Numbered from the stretch's first letter, positions 9,322 to 18,286 are shown. The stretch: DNA of 64,000 bases from Planctomicrobium piriforme (GCF_900113665.1 NZ_FOQD01000017.1:27501-91500), one strand, 5' to 3'. The notes: generated by a model from the sequence alone, not told the origin. Program-made: numbers and translations.

Positions 9322-10863
9322 ATGTCACCCTTACTTGCTGCGGTGCTGGCACTGCTGGCCGGCCTGGCTGTCGGCTATTTCATCGACTTCATCATCAAGG
9401 GGAAGTCGCACAAAACGGCCGCTGAAATCCTGAAGGATGCCGAGAAGAAGTCGGAAGACCTGACTCGCGAGCGCGACCTTCAGGCCAAGGAAGAACTGCT
9501 CAAACGCCGCGAAAAGCTCGACAAGGAACTCGACCAGTTCCGCGACGGCGTCCGCAATCAGGAACGCCAGCTCGACAAACGCGAAAACGGCTTGAATGAG
9601 ATCGAGGCCGGACTCAAGAAGCGCGAACGGATGGTCGAGCAGCAGCAGCAGCGGTTCGCCGAGAAGGGGAAGTTCATCGAGACTCGCGAGCGCGAACTCG
9701 AACGCCTGCTGCAGGAAGAGCAGGATGAACTCTATAAGATCACCGGTCTCAACAAGCAGGAAGCCGAATCACGACTGCTCGATCGGGTCGACAAGCAGCT
9801 CAAGAACGAAACCGGCGCGCTGATTCTCAAGCATCAGCAGGAACTCAAGACCGAGCAGGAAAAGCTCGCCCGTGAAATCATCGGGATGGCGGTGCAGCGC
9901 TACGCCTCGACGCACACGGCGGAAACGACCGTCTCGACCGTTGATATTCCGAGCGACGAAATGAAGGGCCGCATCATCGGCCGCGAAGGCCGCAACATTC
10001 GGGCATTCGAAAAAGAGACCGGCGTCGACGTGATCGTGGACGATACGCCCGGCGTGGTGGTGGTCTCCGCCTTCGATACCGTTCGCCGCGAAGTGGCCAA
10101 GATCTCGCTGAACAAGCTGATTCAGGACGGCCGGATTCATCCTGCCCGCATTGAAGAGATCGTGAAGGAAACCCGGAAAGAGATGGACGACCGGATCATG
10201 CATCTGGGCCGTGAAGCGGCGGAAGAGGCCGGCGTGCCGGGGCTGCATGAGAAGCTGCTGTACCTGATGGGTCGGTTGAACTTCCGCGTCAGCTACAGCC
10301 AGAACGTGCTGCGGCACTCGATTGAAGTGGCGCATCTCACAGGCATGATGGCCGAGCAGTTGGGGCTCGATGCCGACCTCGCGCGGCGGTGCGGGTTCAC
10401 GCACGACATTGGCAAGGCGGCCGACCATGAAGCGGAAGGGGGACACCCCGCCATCGGGGCCGATCTCCTCAAACGCTACGGCGAACGGGCAGAAGTGGTG
10501 CATGCCGCGTTCGGTCACCACGACGATATCCGGCCTGAGTACATCTACACGGTACTGACAGCGGCGTCGGATGCTTGTTCGGCTTCGCGGCCAGGTTCAC
10601 GGCGCGAGACGCTGGAGAAGTACATTCGCCGCCTGGAAGAACTCGAAGCGATCGCCTGCGGCTTCCCCGGCGTGAACGAGGTCTACGCCGTCCAGGCGGG
10701 CCGCGAAGTGCGGGTGATCGTCGATCCCAAACAGATCAACGACCGCGCCGCCGCGAAGATGGCCCGCGACATCGCCCAGGCGGTGGAAGAAAACATGACC
10801 TACCCCGGCGAGGTGAAGGTGGTGGTGATGCGAGAAATCCGGTCGGTGGGTGTGGCGAAGTAG
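9322..10863 (+). CDS. rny: Ribonuclease Y
   Basis: A 513-residue RNase Y, the membrane-anchored endoribonuclease that initiates mRNA decay in many bacteria. The start at 9322 places the N-terminal membrane helix (about residues 5-24) at the very beginning, as in the family. A highly charged coiled coil follows (about 30-190), then a KH RNA-binding domain (GRIIGREGRNIRAFE, about 215-230) and an HD metal-dependent phosphohydrolase domain (HSIEVAHL, then FTHDIGKAADHE, about 330-375). The C-terminus EVKVVVMREIRSVG is typical. Length and architecture are complete. It is preceded by a large non-coding gap, possibly including its promoter and leader. Confidence 0.97.
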   Translation: MSPLLAAVLALLAGLAVGYFIDFIIKGKSHKTAAEILKDAEKKSEDLTRERDLQAKEELLKRREKLDKELDQFRDGVRNQERQLDKRENGLNEIEAGLKKRERMVEQQQQRFAEKGKFIETRERELERLLQEEQDELYKITGLNKQEAESRLLDRVDKQLKNETGALILKHQQELKTEQEKLAREIIGMAVQRYASTHTAETTVSTVDIPSDEMKGRIIGREGRNIRAFEKETGVDVIVDDTPGVVVVSAFDTVRREVAKISLNKLIQDGRIHPARIEEIVKETRKEMDDRIMHLGREAAEEAGVPGLHEKLLYLMGRLNFRVSYSQNVLRHSIEVAHLTGMMAEQLGLDADLARRCGFTHDIGKAADHEAEGGHPAIGADLLKRYGERAEVVHAAFGHHDDIRPEYIYTVLTAASDACSASRPGSRRETLEKYIRRLEELEAIACGFPGVNEVYAVQAGREVRVIVDPKQINDRAAAKMARDIAQAVEENMTYPGEVKVVVMREIRSVGVAK

Positions 10864-11070
10864 GGCGACATCCAGTTTGGGTGACTTGCGAATTCGTGTG
10901 CCACTGGTCGGCTTGTCCGCCAGTGCGTGGGGTGGCGGGGTCTGACCAACGGAAAGGCCCCGCTACGCGTGCCATGCAGTTGCGACAAGGCAAAAGGAAC
11001 GCCAGTTTACCGTTCGGCAGGGCCATGCGCTTTGCTGTTGATTCTGTCACCCGCTCCTTGGCTGAAAACA
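10864..11070. repeat. intergenic palindromes and a dispersed 46-bp repeat copy
   Basis: Downstream of rny lies a hairpin built on CACTGG...CCAGTG (10902-10925). A 46-bp segment at 11009-11054 recurs at 13038-13083 with 36 of 46 bases identical and most differences transitions. No gene is credible here. Confidence 0.55.
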
Positions 11071-11108
11071 AAAGAGGCCGCATCTCCGGCTGGAGATGCG
11101 GCCTCTTT
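11071..11108 (-). terminator. 17-bp-stem terminator between convergent genes
   Basis: A perfect 17-bp stem (AAAGAGGCCGCATCTCC and complement) has a 4-nt loop. On the minus strand it runs into a T-rich stretch (TTTTGTTTTC), so it mainly serves the lipoprotein gene. It may also stop rny read-through. Confidence 0.9.
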
Positions 11109-11180
11109 GCATTGGGGCGAAAAGAACATTCAATTCGTACCGGAACTGTGTACTGAAGTCTGGAGATATCGCGACAACCG

Positions 11181-11525
11181 TTATGGAGTCAGCGCGTCGG
11201 CTGACGATTTCAGCTTTGCGGTAGCCGCTTCGATTTCTGGCTTTGGAGCCTTGCTGTCATACTTGGCCTTCAGTTCCTTCGCACTGTCTGCGACAGCGAC
11301 GAAGTTACCTCCCAAGGCATTTGCGTTCGCTTCAATCGATTCGAGAAGAGTCGTGAGTTGTTGCGGAGCAGTCGCTGGCGTCTTTTTCGCGTCTTCAACA
11401 AACGTGTTGACAGTCTTCTTCGTGGATTCGGCGGCGGCGTGTGTCCCGCCAGAGGAAATCGCAGTACGACCGCATCCGCAGGATGCGAGAAGAACGATCG
11501 TTAGAAAAACCGAAAACCGAGGCAT
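11181..11525 (-). CDS. Small lipoprotein, function unknown
   Basis: 114 residues. The start at 11525 is chosen over an in-frame start at 11618 because it begins directly with a lipoprotein signal: a hydrophobic helix then LLASC, a lipobox with Cys at about residue 16. A GGAG ribosome site precedes it. The mature part is Ala/Lys rich and predicted helical (TKKTVNTFVEDAKKT, SIEANANALGG), with no enzymatic motif. It follows a DUF1559 gene by 95 bp on the same strand, an arrangement often seen in planctomycetes, so the two are probably co-expressed. I do not recognise a named family. Confidence 0.78.
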   Translation of the reverse strand: MPRFSVFLTIVLLASCGCGRTAISSGGTHAAAESTKKTVNTFVEDAKKTPATAPQQLTTLLESIEANANALGGNFVAVADSAKELKAKYDSKAPKPEIEAATAKLKSSADALTP

Positions 11526-11620
11526 GTACAAACTCCGGTGAAGTTGAAATGGAAAAGGCCGTGAACCGACATGGTTGCTGCCGGTACACGACCTCGATTC
11601 ATGCGAAAAAGCAATCAAAT

Positions 11621-12667
11621 CTAGAATTCCCCAATGATATTTCCATCGGAGATACTGAGTAGATTGGACCAGGTGGTTGCGTCAATGTTTTCACCGATAA
11701 AACGGACGCTTCCGTCACAAAGCGTCGCGTGAACTCCACCCGTATGGAAGCTGCGTGCTGCCGTTCCGCCCGATGCATCCGTCCGGTCAATGTCATTGTA
11801 TTGATAAGCCGGAGTGCCAGGATTGGCAGAGATATTGGCATTGCCTGCGTAGGGTGACGAGTCCGAATATCGACGGGAATTGGGAGTGACAATCACACTG
11901 GTCGAGAAGGCCGTAGCCGGGGTCACGCCCATGTCGTAGCTCGGCGTGGTTCGACCGCAAAACAAGGCCCCGCTCACCCAGGCCCATGCGCCACGGTCAT
12001 CGCCTCCGTTGTCGATTTTGACGACTTCACTCATCAGGACCACATTCGATGAGCCATCCAGAATGTCGCGGAGGTTCGCACCCCATTGCCCAATGGCGCT
12101 TACCGGACCACGCGATGCGATGTTGGTAAAGTCCGCGGTCGCGAAATAGTGCCGTGACGTCGCATTAGCTGCATAAGTTCCCTTGGCGAATCCATCGTAG
12201 TTCTGATTCAGCCGCGTGTTCATGACGGGGTGTGATGGGCAGTTCATCAAAGAAAGGTTCGCCCGTTGCAAGTTCTGTCCGGCTCCAGCCACTTGGGCAG
12301 TGGCCAGCTTGGTGAAATCGTACTGATTGTAAAGGCCGGCTTGATCGGCGAAGGGAAGCATGAAGATCGCCCAGGTTGCTCCCCAGCCCGCGTTTGGTGC
12401 AGTGTAGTCGCGGCCATCTTGCGGTGCTGCACCCCCCTGATTAAAGCGGCCTTGATAAATGGCGCCGGGTGCAAACTGGTTATAAGCGTCATGGTAGTTG
12501 TGCATGGCCAGCCCCAATTGCTTGAGGTTGTTTTTGCACTGACTGCGGCGGGCCGCTTCGCGGGCCTGTTGGACGGCCGGCAGGAGCAGGGCGATCAGAA
12601 TCGCGATGATGGCGATGACCACCAGAAGTTCGATGAGCGTAAAGCCCTTGAGGCGACGACGAGTCAT
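11621..12667 (-). CDS. DUF1559 pseudopilin-like protein
   Basis: A 348-residue DUF1559 protein. A class III signal (RRRLKG then FTLIELLVVIAIIAIL) leads into the family block AREAARRSQCKNNLKQLGLAMHNYHD. The C-terminus has the H-x9-DG type motif (HTGGVHATLCDGSVRF). These proteins share the type IV pilin/type II secretion pseudopilin N-terminus and are strongly expanded in planctomycetes; the function of the globular part is unknown. It is likely the first gene of a two-gene unit with the small lipoprotein. Two paralogues lie at 46-49 kb. Confidence 0.94.
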   Translation of the reverse strand: MTRRRLKGFTLIELLVVIAIIAILIALLLPAVQQAREAARRSQCKNNLKQLGLAMHNYHDAYNQFAPGAIYQGRFNQGGAAPQDGRDYTAPNAGWGATWAIFMLPFADQAGLYNQYDFTKLATAQVAGAGQNLQRANLSLMNCPSHPVMNTRLNQNYDGFAKGTYAANATSRHYFATADFTNIASRGPVSAIGQWGANLRDILDGSSNVVLMSEVVKIDNGGDDRGAWAWVSGALFCGRTTPSYDMGVTPATAFSTSVIVTPNSRRYSDSSPYAGNANISANPGTPAYQYNDIDRTDASGGTAARSFHTGGVHATLCDGSVRFIGENIDATTWSNLLSISDGNIIGEF

Positions 12668-12937
12668 GGATGGATTCCTTAAACGAAGAACATAGTAGAA
12701 AAGCGATCAAGAAATGATCGAGAGGCTGCGCCCGTGAAAGATTGTCCCGGTCGCATGGCCCATCAGCACGATTTTATCGGAAGCACCCCGGTATCGAACA
12801 AGAGAAAAGGCCACTCCGGTCGCCGCTTTTTCTGGTTTTTTCGCTCACATTGAAGCGTTTCCAGCGTGCCGTTATTTCTGTCGCATGCGCACTGTCGGCA
12901 CGGGGCCGCTGACGATGCCCCTTTTGAAAGTCGTTCT

Positions 12938-13015
12938 GGCGAGCCGGAGGTGTGAACCTCCGGTTTCTAAATTCTGGCACGGAGAGAAACAGGGGACTGA
13001 CGTCCCCCGCTCGCC
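12938..13015. repeat. nested multi-hairpin element
   Basis: Outer 7-bp arms GGCGAGC (12938-12944) and GCTCGCC (13009-13015) enclose two perfect hairpins: CCGGAGGT/ACCTCCGG with loop GTGA (12944-12963) and GGGGAC/GTCCCC with loop TGAC (12992-13007). As RNA it would fold as a three-way junction. It looks like a REP-type composite. Confidence 0.65.
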
Positions 13016-13084
13016 GGTCTGGAATTGGGAAGCGCTCACCGTTCGGCAGGGCTATTCGCTCCGCTGCTGACCCTGCAATCCGCC

Positions 13085-13142
13085 CGGCCCCTCACCCCCG
13101 ACCCCTCTCCCCTGAGTACAGGGGCGAGGGGAGATTGAAGAC
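13085..13142. repeat. 58-bp dispersed repeat, copy 1
   Basis: This segment matches 21312-21369, inside mnmE, at 56 of 58 bases. It contains the palindrome-like CCCCTGAGTACAGGGG. Related sequences encode the peptide PHPRPLSPEYRGEG in coding copies. Confidence 0.85.
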
Positions 13143-13160
13143 AGTTTCTTACATGCGCAC

Positions 13161-14681
13161 TCACTCCGGCATGATCAGAATGCCGAAGTCGGGTTGCGGT
13201 TTCGGCTGCGGTTTGGCGACGGTCCGAGGAGCGGCGGTCCAGTCGGTGCCGACATCGCGGGACAGCAGTGGGGCGATCGTGATCTTCTCGTCGACCCGTT
13301 CGTCACAGCCGACGTCTTTGTGGTGCGTGCGAGTCTGGCCGTCGAAGTCGATGCTGACGTCTCCGGAGTTGCCGACGGCGGCGTCGACGACGGGGCTGTT
13401 CGAGCGGGGACGCCACAGGCCGTTTTCGGTCGATTGCATCCGCAGGTCGACCGCCTTGAAACCGTCGAGCGGCGGGACGTTGGCGGAGCGGCTCACCATG
13501 TTGCCGATCCAGGTGAACTGATTCGCCTGCATTCCCTGCAACAGGTTCAGGTCGAGCATGTCGCCATCGCCGAGAAAGACGTTGTTGGCCACGGTGCAAT
13601 TCTGGGGCGGCACTTTGTTGCCCGCATTCGGGCGGCCTGCCATGCCGACGTTGAGCGGGATATGGCAATGCACAAAGCTGTTGAACGCAATCAGTACGTT
13701 GGAAACCGGCGGAACGCTCAGCGGCGTGACATGGGCCGAGCCGTTCAGGATCGCGAGGGCCGAGTTGGCGCCTGAGCCGGTGAGGTCGCCGAAGTAGTTG
13801 TTGACAATCTGGTGGTCCGACCCGCTGACGCAGATGCCGCCGGTGTTACGGGCTTTCTCGCCGAGAAAGAAGTTGCCTGACAGCAGACAACCATTCCCGC
13901 GCCGCAGCACGATCGAGCCTCCGCAGCGGCGAAACGTGTTTTCGCGGTAGACGTTGTCGGAGGACCAGTTGGCGATGATCGTGCCGTCGCCATTGCAGTC
14001 ATCAAACAGGTTCGATTGCAACGTGGTGTGGGAACTGGCATGCGACGAGTTTTCGTCACCGATCTGAATCGTCGAGCCTTCGTCCTGGGACACCTGCGGC
14101 CGGTGTGAGAACTCGTTGCGTTCGATGACATGGTTATTGGGATCAGCGCCGACGACGACTTGCAGGATCGGCCCGGGCGTCGACTTCCCCTTGAACCGGG
14201 AGTGGTCGATACGGTGATCCTGTCCATACAGGGCAACCCAGGCGATGGGGTGACCTGCACCGGGGCGATTGCAGTTCAGGAATGAGCAGTTTGTGATCTG
14301 ACAGGAACGCGTGGCGTGATCTTCACGGTCTTTGCGGAACTGCACGAGCGGCTCGTTGGACCAGGCATTCTCGAACAGCAGCCCGCTGACGACGAGGTAT
14401 TCGCCGGAGAACCGCAGTCGGGTGTGGCCGGAGAGGATGACGCCGCCAGGCGTTTGTGCCTTGAGCGTGATTGGCAGTGGGGCCGTACCACGGGCAGCGA
14501 AGAGAATGTCGGCGTCCTGCCAGGGGCCATCCTGCATCACAACGGCGTCGCCGGGCTTGGCCTGCGCGAGGGCCGCAGCGAGTTCCACAGGGTTCGCCAC
14601 GGCTACTTCAGCGGCGGAGACCGGAATGGCCTGCAGCAGTGTGAGCATGCAGAAGACATGAGCGAGGTGCAATCGCGGCAT
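13161..14681 (-). CDS. Polysaccharide lyase, PL6/chondroitinase-B-like
   Basis: A 506-residue secreted protein: signal peptide (about residues 1-23), then a right-handed beta-helix of the PL6 type. Family features are the opening NPVELAAALAQAKPGDAVVMQDG, the repeated short strands with N-F/N-x-F ladders (CQITNCSFLNC, IVNNYFGD, VANNVFLGD), and the expected active-site neighbourhood with RFKGKS (catalytic-type Lys) and HRPQ (Arg). PL6 enzymes cleave alginate or dermatan-type polymers by beta-elimination; which polymer is used cannot be told from sequence. It stands alone, without a transporter or sulfatase cluster. It fits a planctomycete living on algal or plant polysaccharides. Confidence 0.85.
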   Translation of the reverse strand: MPRLHLAHVFCMLTLLQAIPVSAAEVAVANPVELAAALAQAKPGDAVVMQDGPWQDADILFAARGTAPLPITLKAQTPGGVILSGHTRLRFSGEYLVVSGLLFENAWSNEPLVQFRKDREDHATRSCQITNCSFLNCNRPGAGHPIAWVALYGQDHRIDHSRFKGKSTPGPILQVVVGADPNNHVIERNEFSHRPQVSQDEGSTIQIGDENSSHASSHTTLQSNLFDDCNGDGTIIANWSSDNVYRENTFRRCGGSIVLRRGNGCLLSGNFFLGEKARNTGGICVSGSDHQIVNNYFGDLTGSGANSALAILNGSAHVTPLSVPPVSNVLIAFNSFVHCHIPLNVGMAGRPNAGNKVPPQNCTVANNVFLGDGDMLDLNLLQGMQANQFTWIGNMVSRSANVPPLDGFKAVDLRMQSTENGLWRPRSNSPVVDAAVGNSGDVSIDFDGQTRTHHKDVGCDERVDEKITIAPLLSRDVGTDWTAAPRTVAKPQPKPQPDFGILIMPE

Positions 14682-14725
14682 GGGGGCAACCCGATGTTCG
14701 TGATAAACCGCACGAAAAGGGAACT

Positions 14726-14845
14726 AAAATCCGAAGCACGAAATCCGAAATCCGAAACACTTTTAAAACTCAGCAGCACAAACGACGCTCGTTTCGGCCA
14801 TTGAGAGTTTTGAATTTGTTTCGGATTTCGTGCTTCGGATTTCGA
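14726..14845. repeat. palindromic heptad element, copy 1
   Basis: Left arm 14726-14760 is five 7-bp units of the GAAATCC type; right arm 14811-14845 is the inverse (NNTTCGN units). Bases 14727-14750 and 14819-14842 are perfectly complementary over 24 bp with a 68-nt spacer. A related element occurs at 45608-45717 and a half-element at 34216-34250. Confidence 0.8.
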
Positions 14846-14949
14846 AATTGATCTAAAAGCGGTTTTTGAAGTCTACATCGAGAATCGGTTGCGACCGACG
14901 ACGGACTTAGTCAGGCCTGCATTTTTTACAGGTTCAAAACAGCCTGACC

Positions 14950-14990
14950 AAAAAAAGAGAGCGGCCTGCCAAAGGCCCGGCAGGCCGCTC
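14950..14990 (-). terminator. terminator of the Gly/Met-rich protein gene
   Basis: A 12-bp stem (GAGCGGCCTGCC and complement) with an 8-nt loop is followed on the minus strand by TCTCTTTTTTT, 43 bp after the stop codon. Confidence 0.9.
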
Positions 14991-15033
14991 AGGTGGAAAT
15001 TTTTTGGCGACAATTCTTTGTCGCGACAGTGGA

Positions 15034-15897
15034 TCAGCGGCTGGTGCGGGTGCGAACCGGAATGTTCGTCGCCGGTTTCTTGTCTTCACCCTGAGCCTGG
15101 GCTTTCTCGGCGGCGATCGACTGGGCGGACGCGGCGATCTGCTGCGCGGCCATCAGTTGTTCGACAGAGAAGTAGTTGGAACCGGGGACCGGAACCGGGC
15201 TGTCTGACTTCGCGGCCAGTTCTTCCCAACTGATGCCGTTGGCGATGTTCCAGGTGGCTGCCTGGGCGCTGTGCTGATTCAAGCGGCCCGTTCCAACCAT
15301 GTTGATGAGTTGCTGGAGGGCAGGGTTCTCGGTGTATTCTTCGACCCGCACGAGACGGTAGGTGCTGCGAGGAGTCGGTTCGGCGAGGCCGTGATTCAGG
15401 CAAACCGAGGTGTAGGGGACGCGAAGGGTTTTTTCGGGGGGAATCGAGAAGAATCCACCGCCGCCGCCGCCCATGCCGCCGCCGCCCATTCCACCGCCGC
15501 CCATGCCGCCCATGCCGCCGCCAGCACCGCCGCCCATGGCCTGTTGCTGTCCGCCGCCGGCACCGCCGCCCGCCCCGGCCATCCCTTGTCCCGCGCCGCC
15601 GCCGCCCATGCCGCCGCCGAACTGGGCGTTGGCAGGTACGGCAACAAAGCCCTGCGGCATCGTGACCGTCAGCGGTTCGCTGGTCTTATTGGAGATGAAC
15701 AGGTTGCCGCCGGTGGAGTCTTTCGCAATCAGCTTGACGCTGATGCTGTCGTCTTCCATGGCGGTGAAGAGTTCGACCTGTTTGGCGTTCGGGTCGAACT
15801 TGGTGTTCGTCAGCGGGCGATCTGCGTCAGCGCGCGCGACAGATTGAACTGCCAGGAGGGAAGCAAACGCCAGCATCGAAAACTTGGAGAGAGACAT
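15034..15897 (-). CDS. Secreted Gly/Met-rich protein, unknown function
   Basis: 287 residues from the start at 15897, chosen because GAGG sits 6 nt upstream; an in-frame ATG at 15909 adds four residues. A signal peptide (to about residue 26, ending ARADA) is followed by a beta-rich part (GGNLFISNKTSEPLTVTMPQG), a roughly 60-residue Gly/Met/Gln linker (GGGMGG repeats) and a conserved-looking tail (VPYTSVCLNHGLAEPTP, then AATWNIANGISWEELAA). I have seen similar tails in planctomycete hypothetical proteins but know no function. The flexible linker suggests an extracytoplasmic two-lobe protein. Confidence 0.78.
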   Translation of the reverse strand: MSLSKFSMLAFASLLAVQSVARADADRPLTNTKFDPNAKQVELFTAMEDDSISVKLIAKDSTGGNLFISNKTSEPLTVTMPQGFVAVPANAQFGGGMGGGGAGQGMAGAGGGAGGGQQQAMGGGAGGGMGGMGGGGMGGGGMGGGGGGFFSIPPEKTLRVPYTSVCLNHGLAEPTPRSTYRLVRVEEYTENPALQQLINMVGTGRLNQHSAQAATWNIANGISWEELAAKSDSPVPVPGSNYFSVEQLMAAQQIAASAQSIAAEKAQAQGEDKKPATNIPVRTRTSR

Positions 15898-16303
15898 GCG
15901 CAGCCTCATGAAGGACGCCCTGCGGAATGGACTGACCAGGGTACTTCTGTGATGATTCGAGCCGAAATCGTCGCCGGGGTGACCGGCATTTCAATTGCGG
16001 CGCAGGGGCAAACCCGCGTTGTCCTTGATGTTATCGATCCGTCGGATGCCGCCGCAATCAAAATGTCGCGGGAGTCCGCTGAATCGAGCGATTCAAAAAC
16101 CAGTCGGCTGTCACGATCCGCAGATCTGGCAGACGCTGCCCCCAGAAAATGACGGGAGCCGGACCGGAAGATCAACGGGAAAAACCGGATTTTCCGCACG
16201 CAACGGGGAGAACAGGTTGGAAGAAGAGTGATTGAGCGACGATTTTTTTTGAATCCTTCACACTCCCGATCCGTTGTCCCCCACAGATAACGACAACGAA
16301 AGG
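15898..16303. other. divergent intergenic region
   Basis: About 400 bp between divergent genes; presumably holds both promoters. I see no convincing promoter pair, RNA or repeat. Confidence 0.4.
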
Positions 16304-17083
16304 ATGCCCGTCTTGGCTGCCAGACAACTGGAATCGACGCGGATCGTAGAGACGATCGATCTGCTTTGCCGCCGGATTCGAGAGAGGTTCCCGTCCGCCG
16401 GACTGAACAACGTTTGCGAAGACCTGCTGGGGGTCGCCAGGCAGGCGCGGCAGCGGTCGATTCAAATCGGCCGGCCGATGCTGGGGATACGGATTCTATC
16501 GGCGACGATCATTGCACTGATTGTGACGACGTTCGTCTTCGCGGTGATGCTCATCAAGATTCCCGCCCAGACTTTGCAGGCAGCGGAGCTTGTTGAGGTC
16601 ATCGAAGCGGCATGTAACACGGTGTTGCTGGTGGGCGCCGTGGTGCTGTTCTTCGTCACGCTCGAAGTCCGGGTGAAACGGCATCGGGCCTTGCAGGCTC
16701 TCCACGAGTTGCGGTCGATCGCCCATATCATCGACATGCACCAGTTGACGAAAGATCCCGAGCGGATCGTCGGCAAGGGGAGCGACACGGAGTCGTCGCC
16801 GCGGCGCACGATGTCGCAGTTCGAGCTGAATCGGTATCTCGATTACTGCAGCGAGATGCTATCGCTCACCGGCAAGATCGCGGCTCTGTATGTCGAGAAA
16901 TTTCCCGATGCCCAGGCGGTGGCGGCGGTGAATGATATTGAAGATCTGACGTCGGGGCTGGCCCGCAAGATCTGGCAGAAGATCGTGATTCTGCACAGCG
17001 ATCCCGCCGCGGCTGCACCGACGCCGGCGGCGGTCGCCAGCGTGCCGGCTCAGGGTGCTGCGGTGCCGCCGGTAATCAGTTGA
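16304..17083 (+). CDS. Two-TM membrane protein, unknown function
   Basis: 259 residues from the ATG at 16304; a TTG at 16274 would add ten polar residues, and neither has a good ribosome site. An N-terminal amphipathic part (ARQLESTRIVETIDLLCRRI) precedes two membrane helices (about residues 60-85 and 95-118) separated by a short loop. A long cytoplasmic-type helical domain follows (HRALQALHELRSIAHIIDMHQLTKDPE, LNRYLDYCSEMLSLTGKIAALY), then a Pro/Ala tail. The pattern resembles a small helical scaffold; no known family is evident. The 3' end overlaps the convergent HEAT lipoprotein gene by 34 bp. Confidence 0.75.
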   Translation: MPVLAARQLESTRIVETIDLLCRRIRERFPSAGLNNVCEDLLGVARQARQRSIQIGRPMLGIRILSATIIALIVTTFVFAVMLIKIPAQTLQAAELVEVIEAACNTVLLVGAVVLFFVTLEVRVKRHRALQALHELRSIAHIIDMHQLTKDPERIVGKGSDTESSPRRTMSQFELNRYLDYCSEMLSLTGKIAALYVEKFPDAQAVAAVNDIEDLTSGLARKIWQKIVILHSDPAAAAPTPAAVASVPAQGAAVPPVIS

Positions 17084-17841
17084 ATGGCGTTGGTGGCGGC
17101 GTCGCCGACTTCGCCAGGCTGCTCGAATTTAATCTTCTGCAACTCAGGCAGGGCGGGTTCCGCCGGGGCGCCGATGCGACCCAGCAGTTCCACCACTGGC
17201 GTCAACACCTCAGGCGGGTTGGTCTGGGCGAGCGTTCGTTTGAGATTGTCGACGTATGGGCTGGCGTCCGCGCCGACGGCGCTGAGGTTCACTGCAGCGA
17301 GTTGGCGGAGTTGAGGGTCGTCCGCATCGAGCAGGCCGATGAGGGTAGGGATCGCCTGACGGGAATAGTCGGGTAGCTGGACGAGTGCGGCAGCGGCGTT
17401 TGCCCGCACGAATGGGGATGAATCCTGCAGGGCGGCGACGAGGGCTGTCGCAGCATCGCCAGCACTGGGGCCGACAAGGGCGAGCGTGGTGGCGGCGAGC
17501 TCGCGTTCGACATCCGTGCCGTGTTGCAGTTTCTCCGCCAGGACCGGAACAGCGTGCGGGCCGAGTTCGAGCAACTCAGTGTGCGCTTCTTCCCAATTGG
17601 GCAGATCCGCTCCCGGCTGTGTCAGCAGGGAGACGAGTTCACGGGCGCGACGGGCCTGTATCGTGTCGACGGTGGAAGCAGAACGGATCGCCGGCGCCTT
17701 CTCGGCAGCTGGAACGGTCAAAACTGCGGGCGACTGAGCAGCCGGCGCGGTCGAACCGCCGCCGCAGCCTGACAGGGAAAGAGTCAGGGTTGCGAGGGCA
17801 AATCCGGTGCGAATCGGGAGTTGAGCGAGGGATTTCTTCAC
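17050..17841 (-). CDS. HEAT-repeat lipoprotein
   Basis: 263 residues from the GTG at 17841, chosen because it begins directly with KKS and a lipoprotein signal ending LSLSGC; the reading frame extends further upstream but without a signal-like start. The mature protein is built of HEAT-type repeats (ERELAATTLALVGPSAGDAATALVAALQDSSPFVRANAAAAL is one repeat seen in pieces), ending QLITGG. HEAT lipoproteins are abundant in planctomycetes and probably act as protein-binding scaffolds; no partner is evident. It is convergent with, and overlaps by 34 bp, the two-TM protein gene. Confidence 0.82.
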   Translation of the reverse strand: MKKSLAQLPIRTGFALATLTLSLSGCGGGSTAPAAQSPAVLTVPAAEKAPAIRSASTVDTIQARRARELVSLLTQPGADLPNWEEAHTELLELGPHAVPVLAEKLQHGTDVERELAATTLALVGPSAGDAATALVAALQDSSPFVRANAAAALVQLPDYSRQAIPTLIGLLDADDPQLRQLAAVNLSAVGADASPYVDNLKRTLAQTNPPEVLTPVVELLGRIGAPAEPALPELQKIKFEQPGEVGDAATNAIQLITGGTAAP

Positions 17842-18286
17842 GAACAGGCACCTGTGGAACTGGGCCGGATTGAGATTCGTTGCGTGTCGGCAGAAGCTGC
17901 CGGTGGACGATGTTTTTCCGATCAGAAACGCGTCAGGTTTCTCTGTTGGATATCGGTCAGTCAGTGGGGCAGCATCGGAAATTTGAAGATCCACGGGAAG
18001 ACCGGTGTTCCGCAGGCGGCACTGGAACTTGAGTTGCATTGGCCCTGGGCCAGAGTTCGGGACGACTTCCGGTGAATTTCTTTGAACAGACGCTGCACTC
18101 CCGGCAGGGCGGGGTGTTACCATAGATCCTGCCTGGCGCTCCAGACAGTTTTCGAGAGACGAGGGGAGAGGGCAGAGGGGACAGGACAGTCAGGAAGTTT
18201 CATTTTCTCCTATGCCTTTTCTCACAAAGTGACGGGCCCAGTCAGGTCATCGAGAAAGCACCCTCCCGGTTGAAGCAGATTCGTTC
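17842..18286. other. divergent intergenic region with a heptad tract
   Basis: 445 bp between divergent genes. It contains a G/A-rich tract of four 7-bp units of type NNNNAGG at 18158-18185. No credible gene or clear promoter pair. Confidence 0.5.
18158..18185. repeat. heptad tract, consensus NNNNAGG x4
   Basis: Four consecutive 7-bp units (first GACGAGG, last GGACAGG) about 100 bp before the HEAT/TPR gene. Same period, different unit, compared with the other tracts in the window. Confidence 0.65.

Larger units (their letters stand above)
12668..13160. other. intergenic region with palindromic repeats
   Basis: 493 bp between the DUF1559 gene and the end of the PL6-type gene. It holds a 78-bp multi-hairpin element (12938-13015), a dispersed 46-bp repeat (13038-13083) and a 58-bp repeat (13085-13142). 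No credible gene. Confidence 0.6.
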
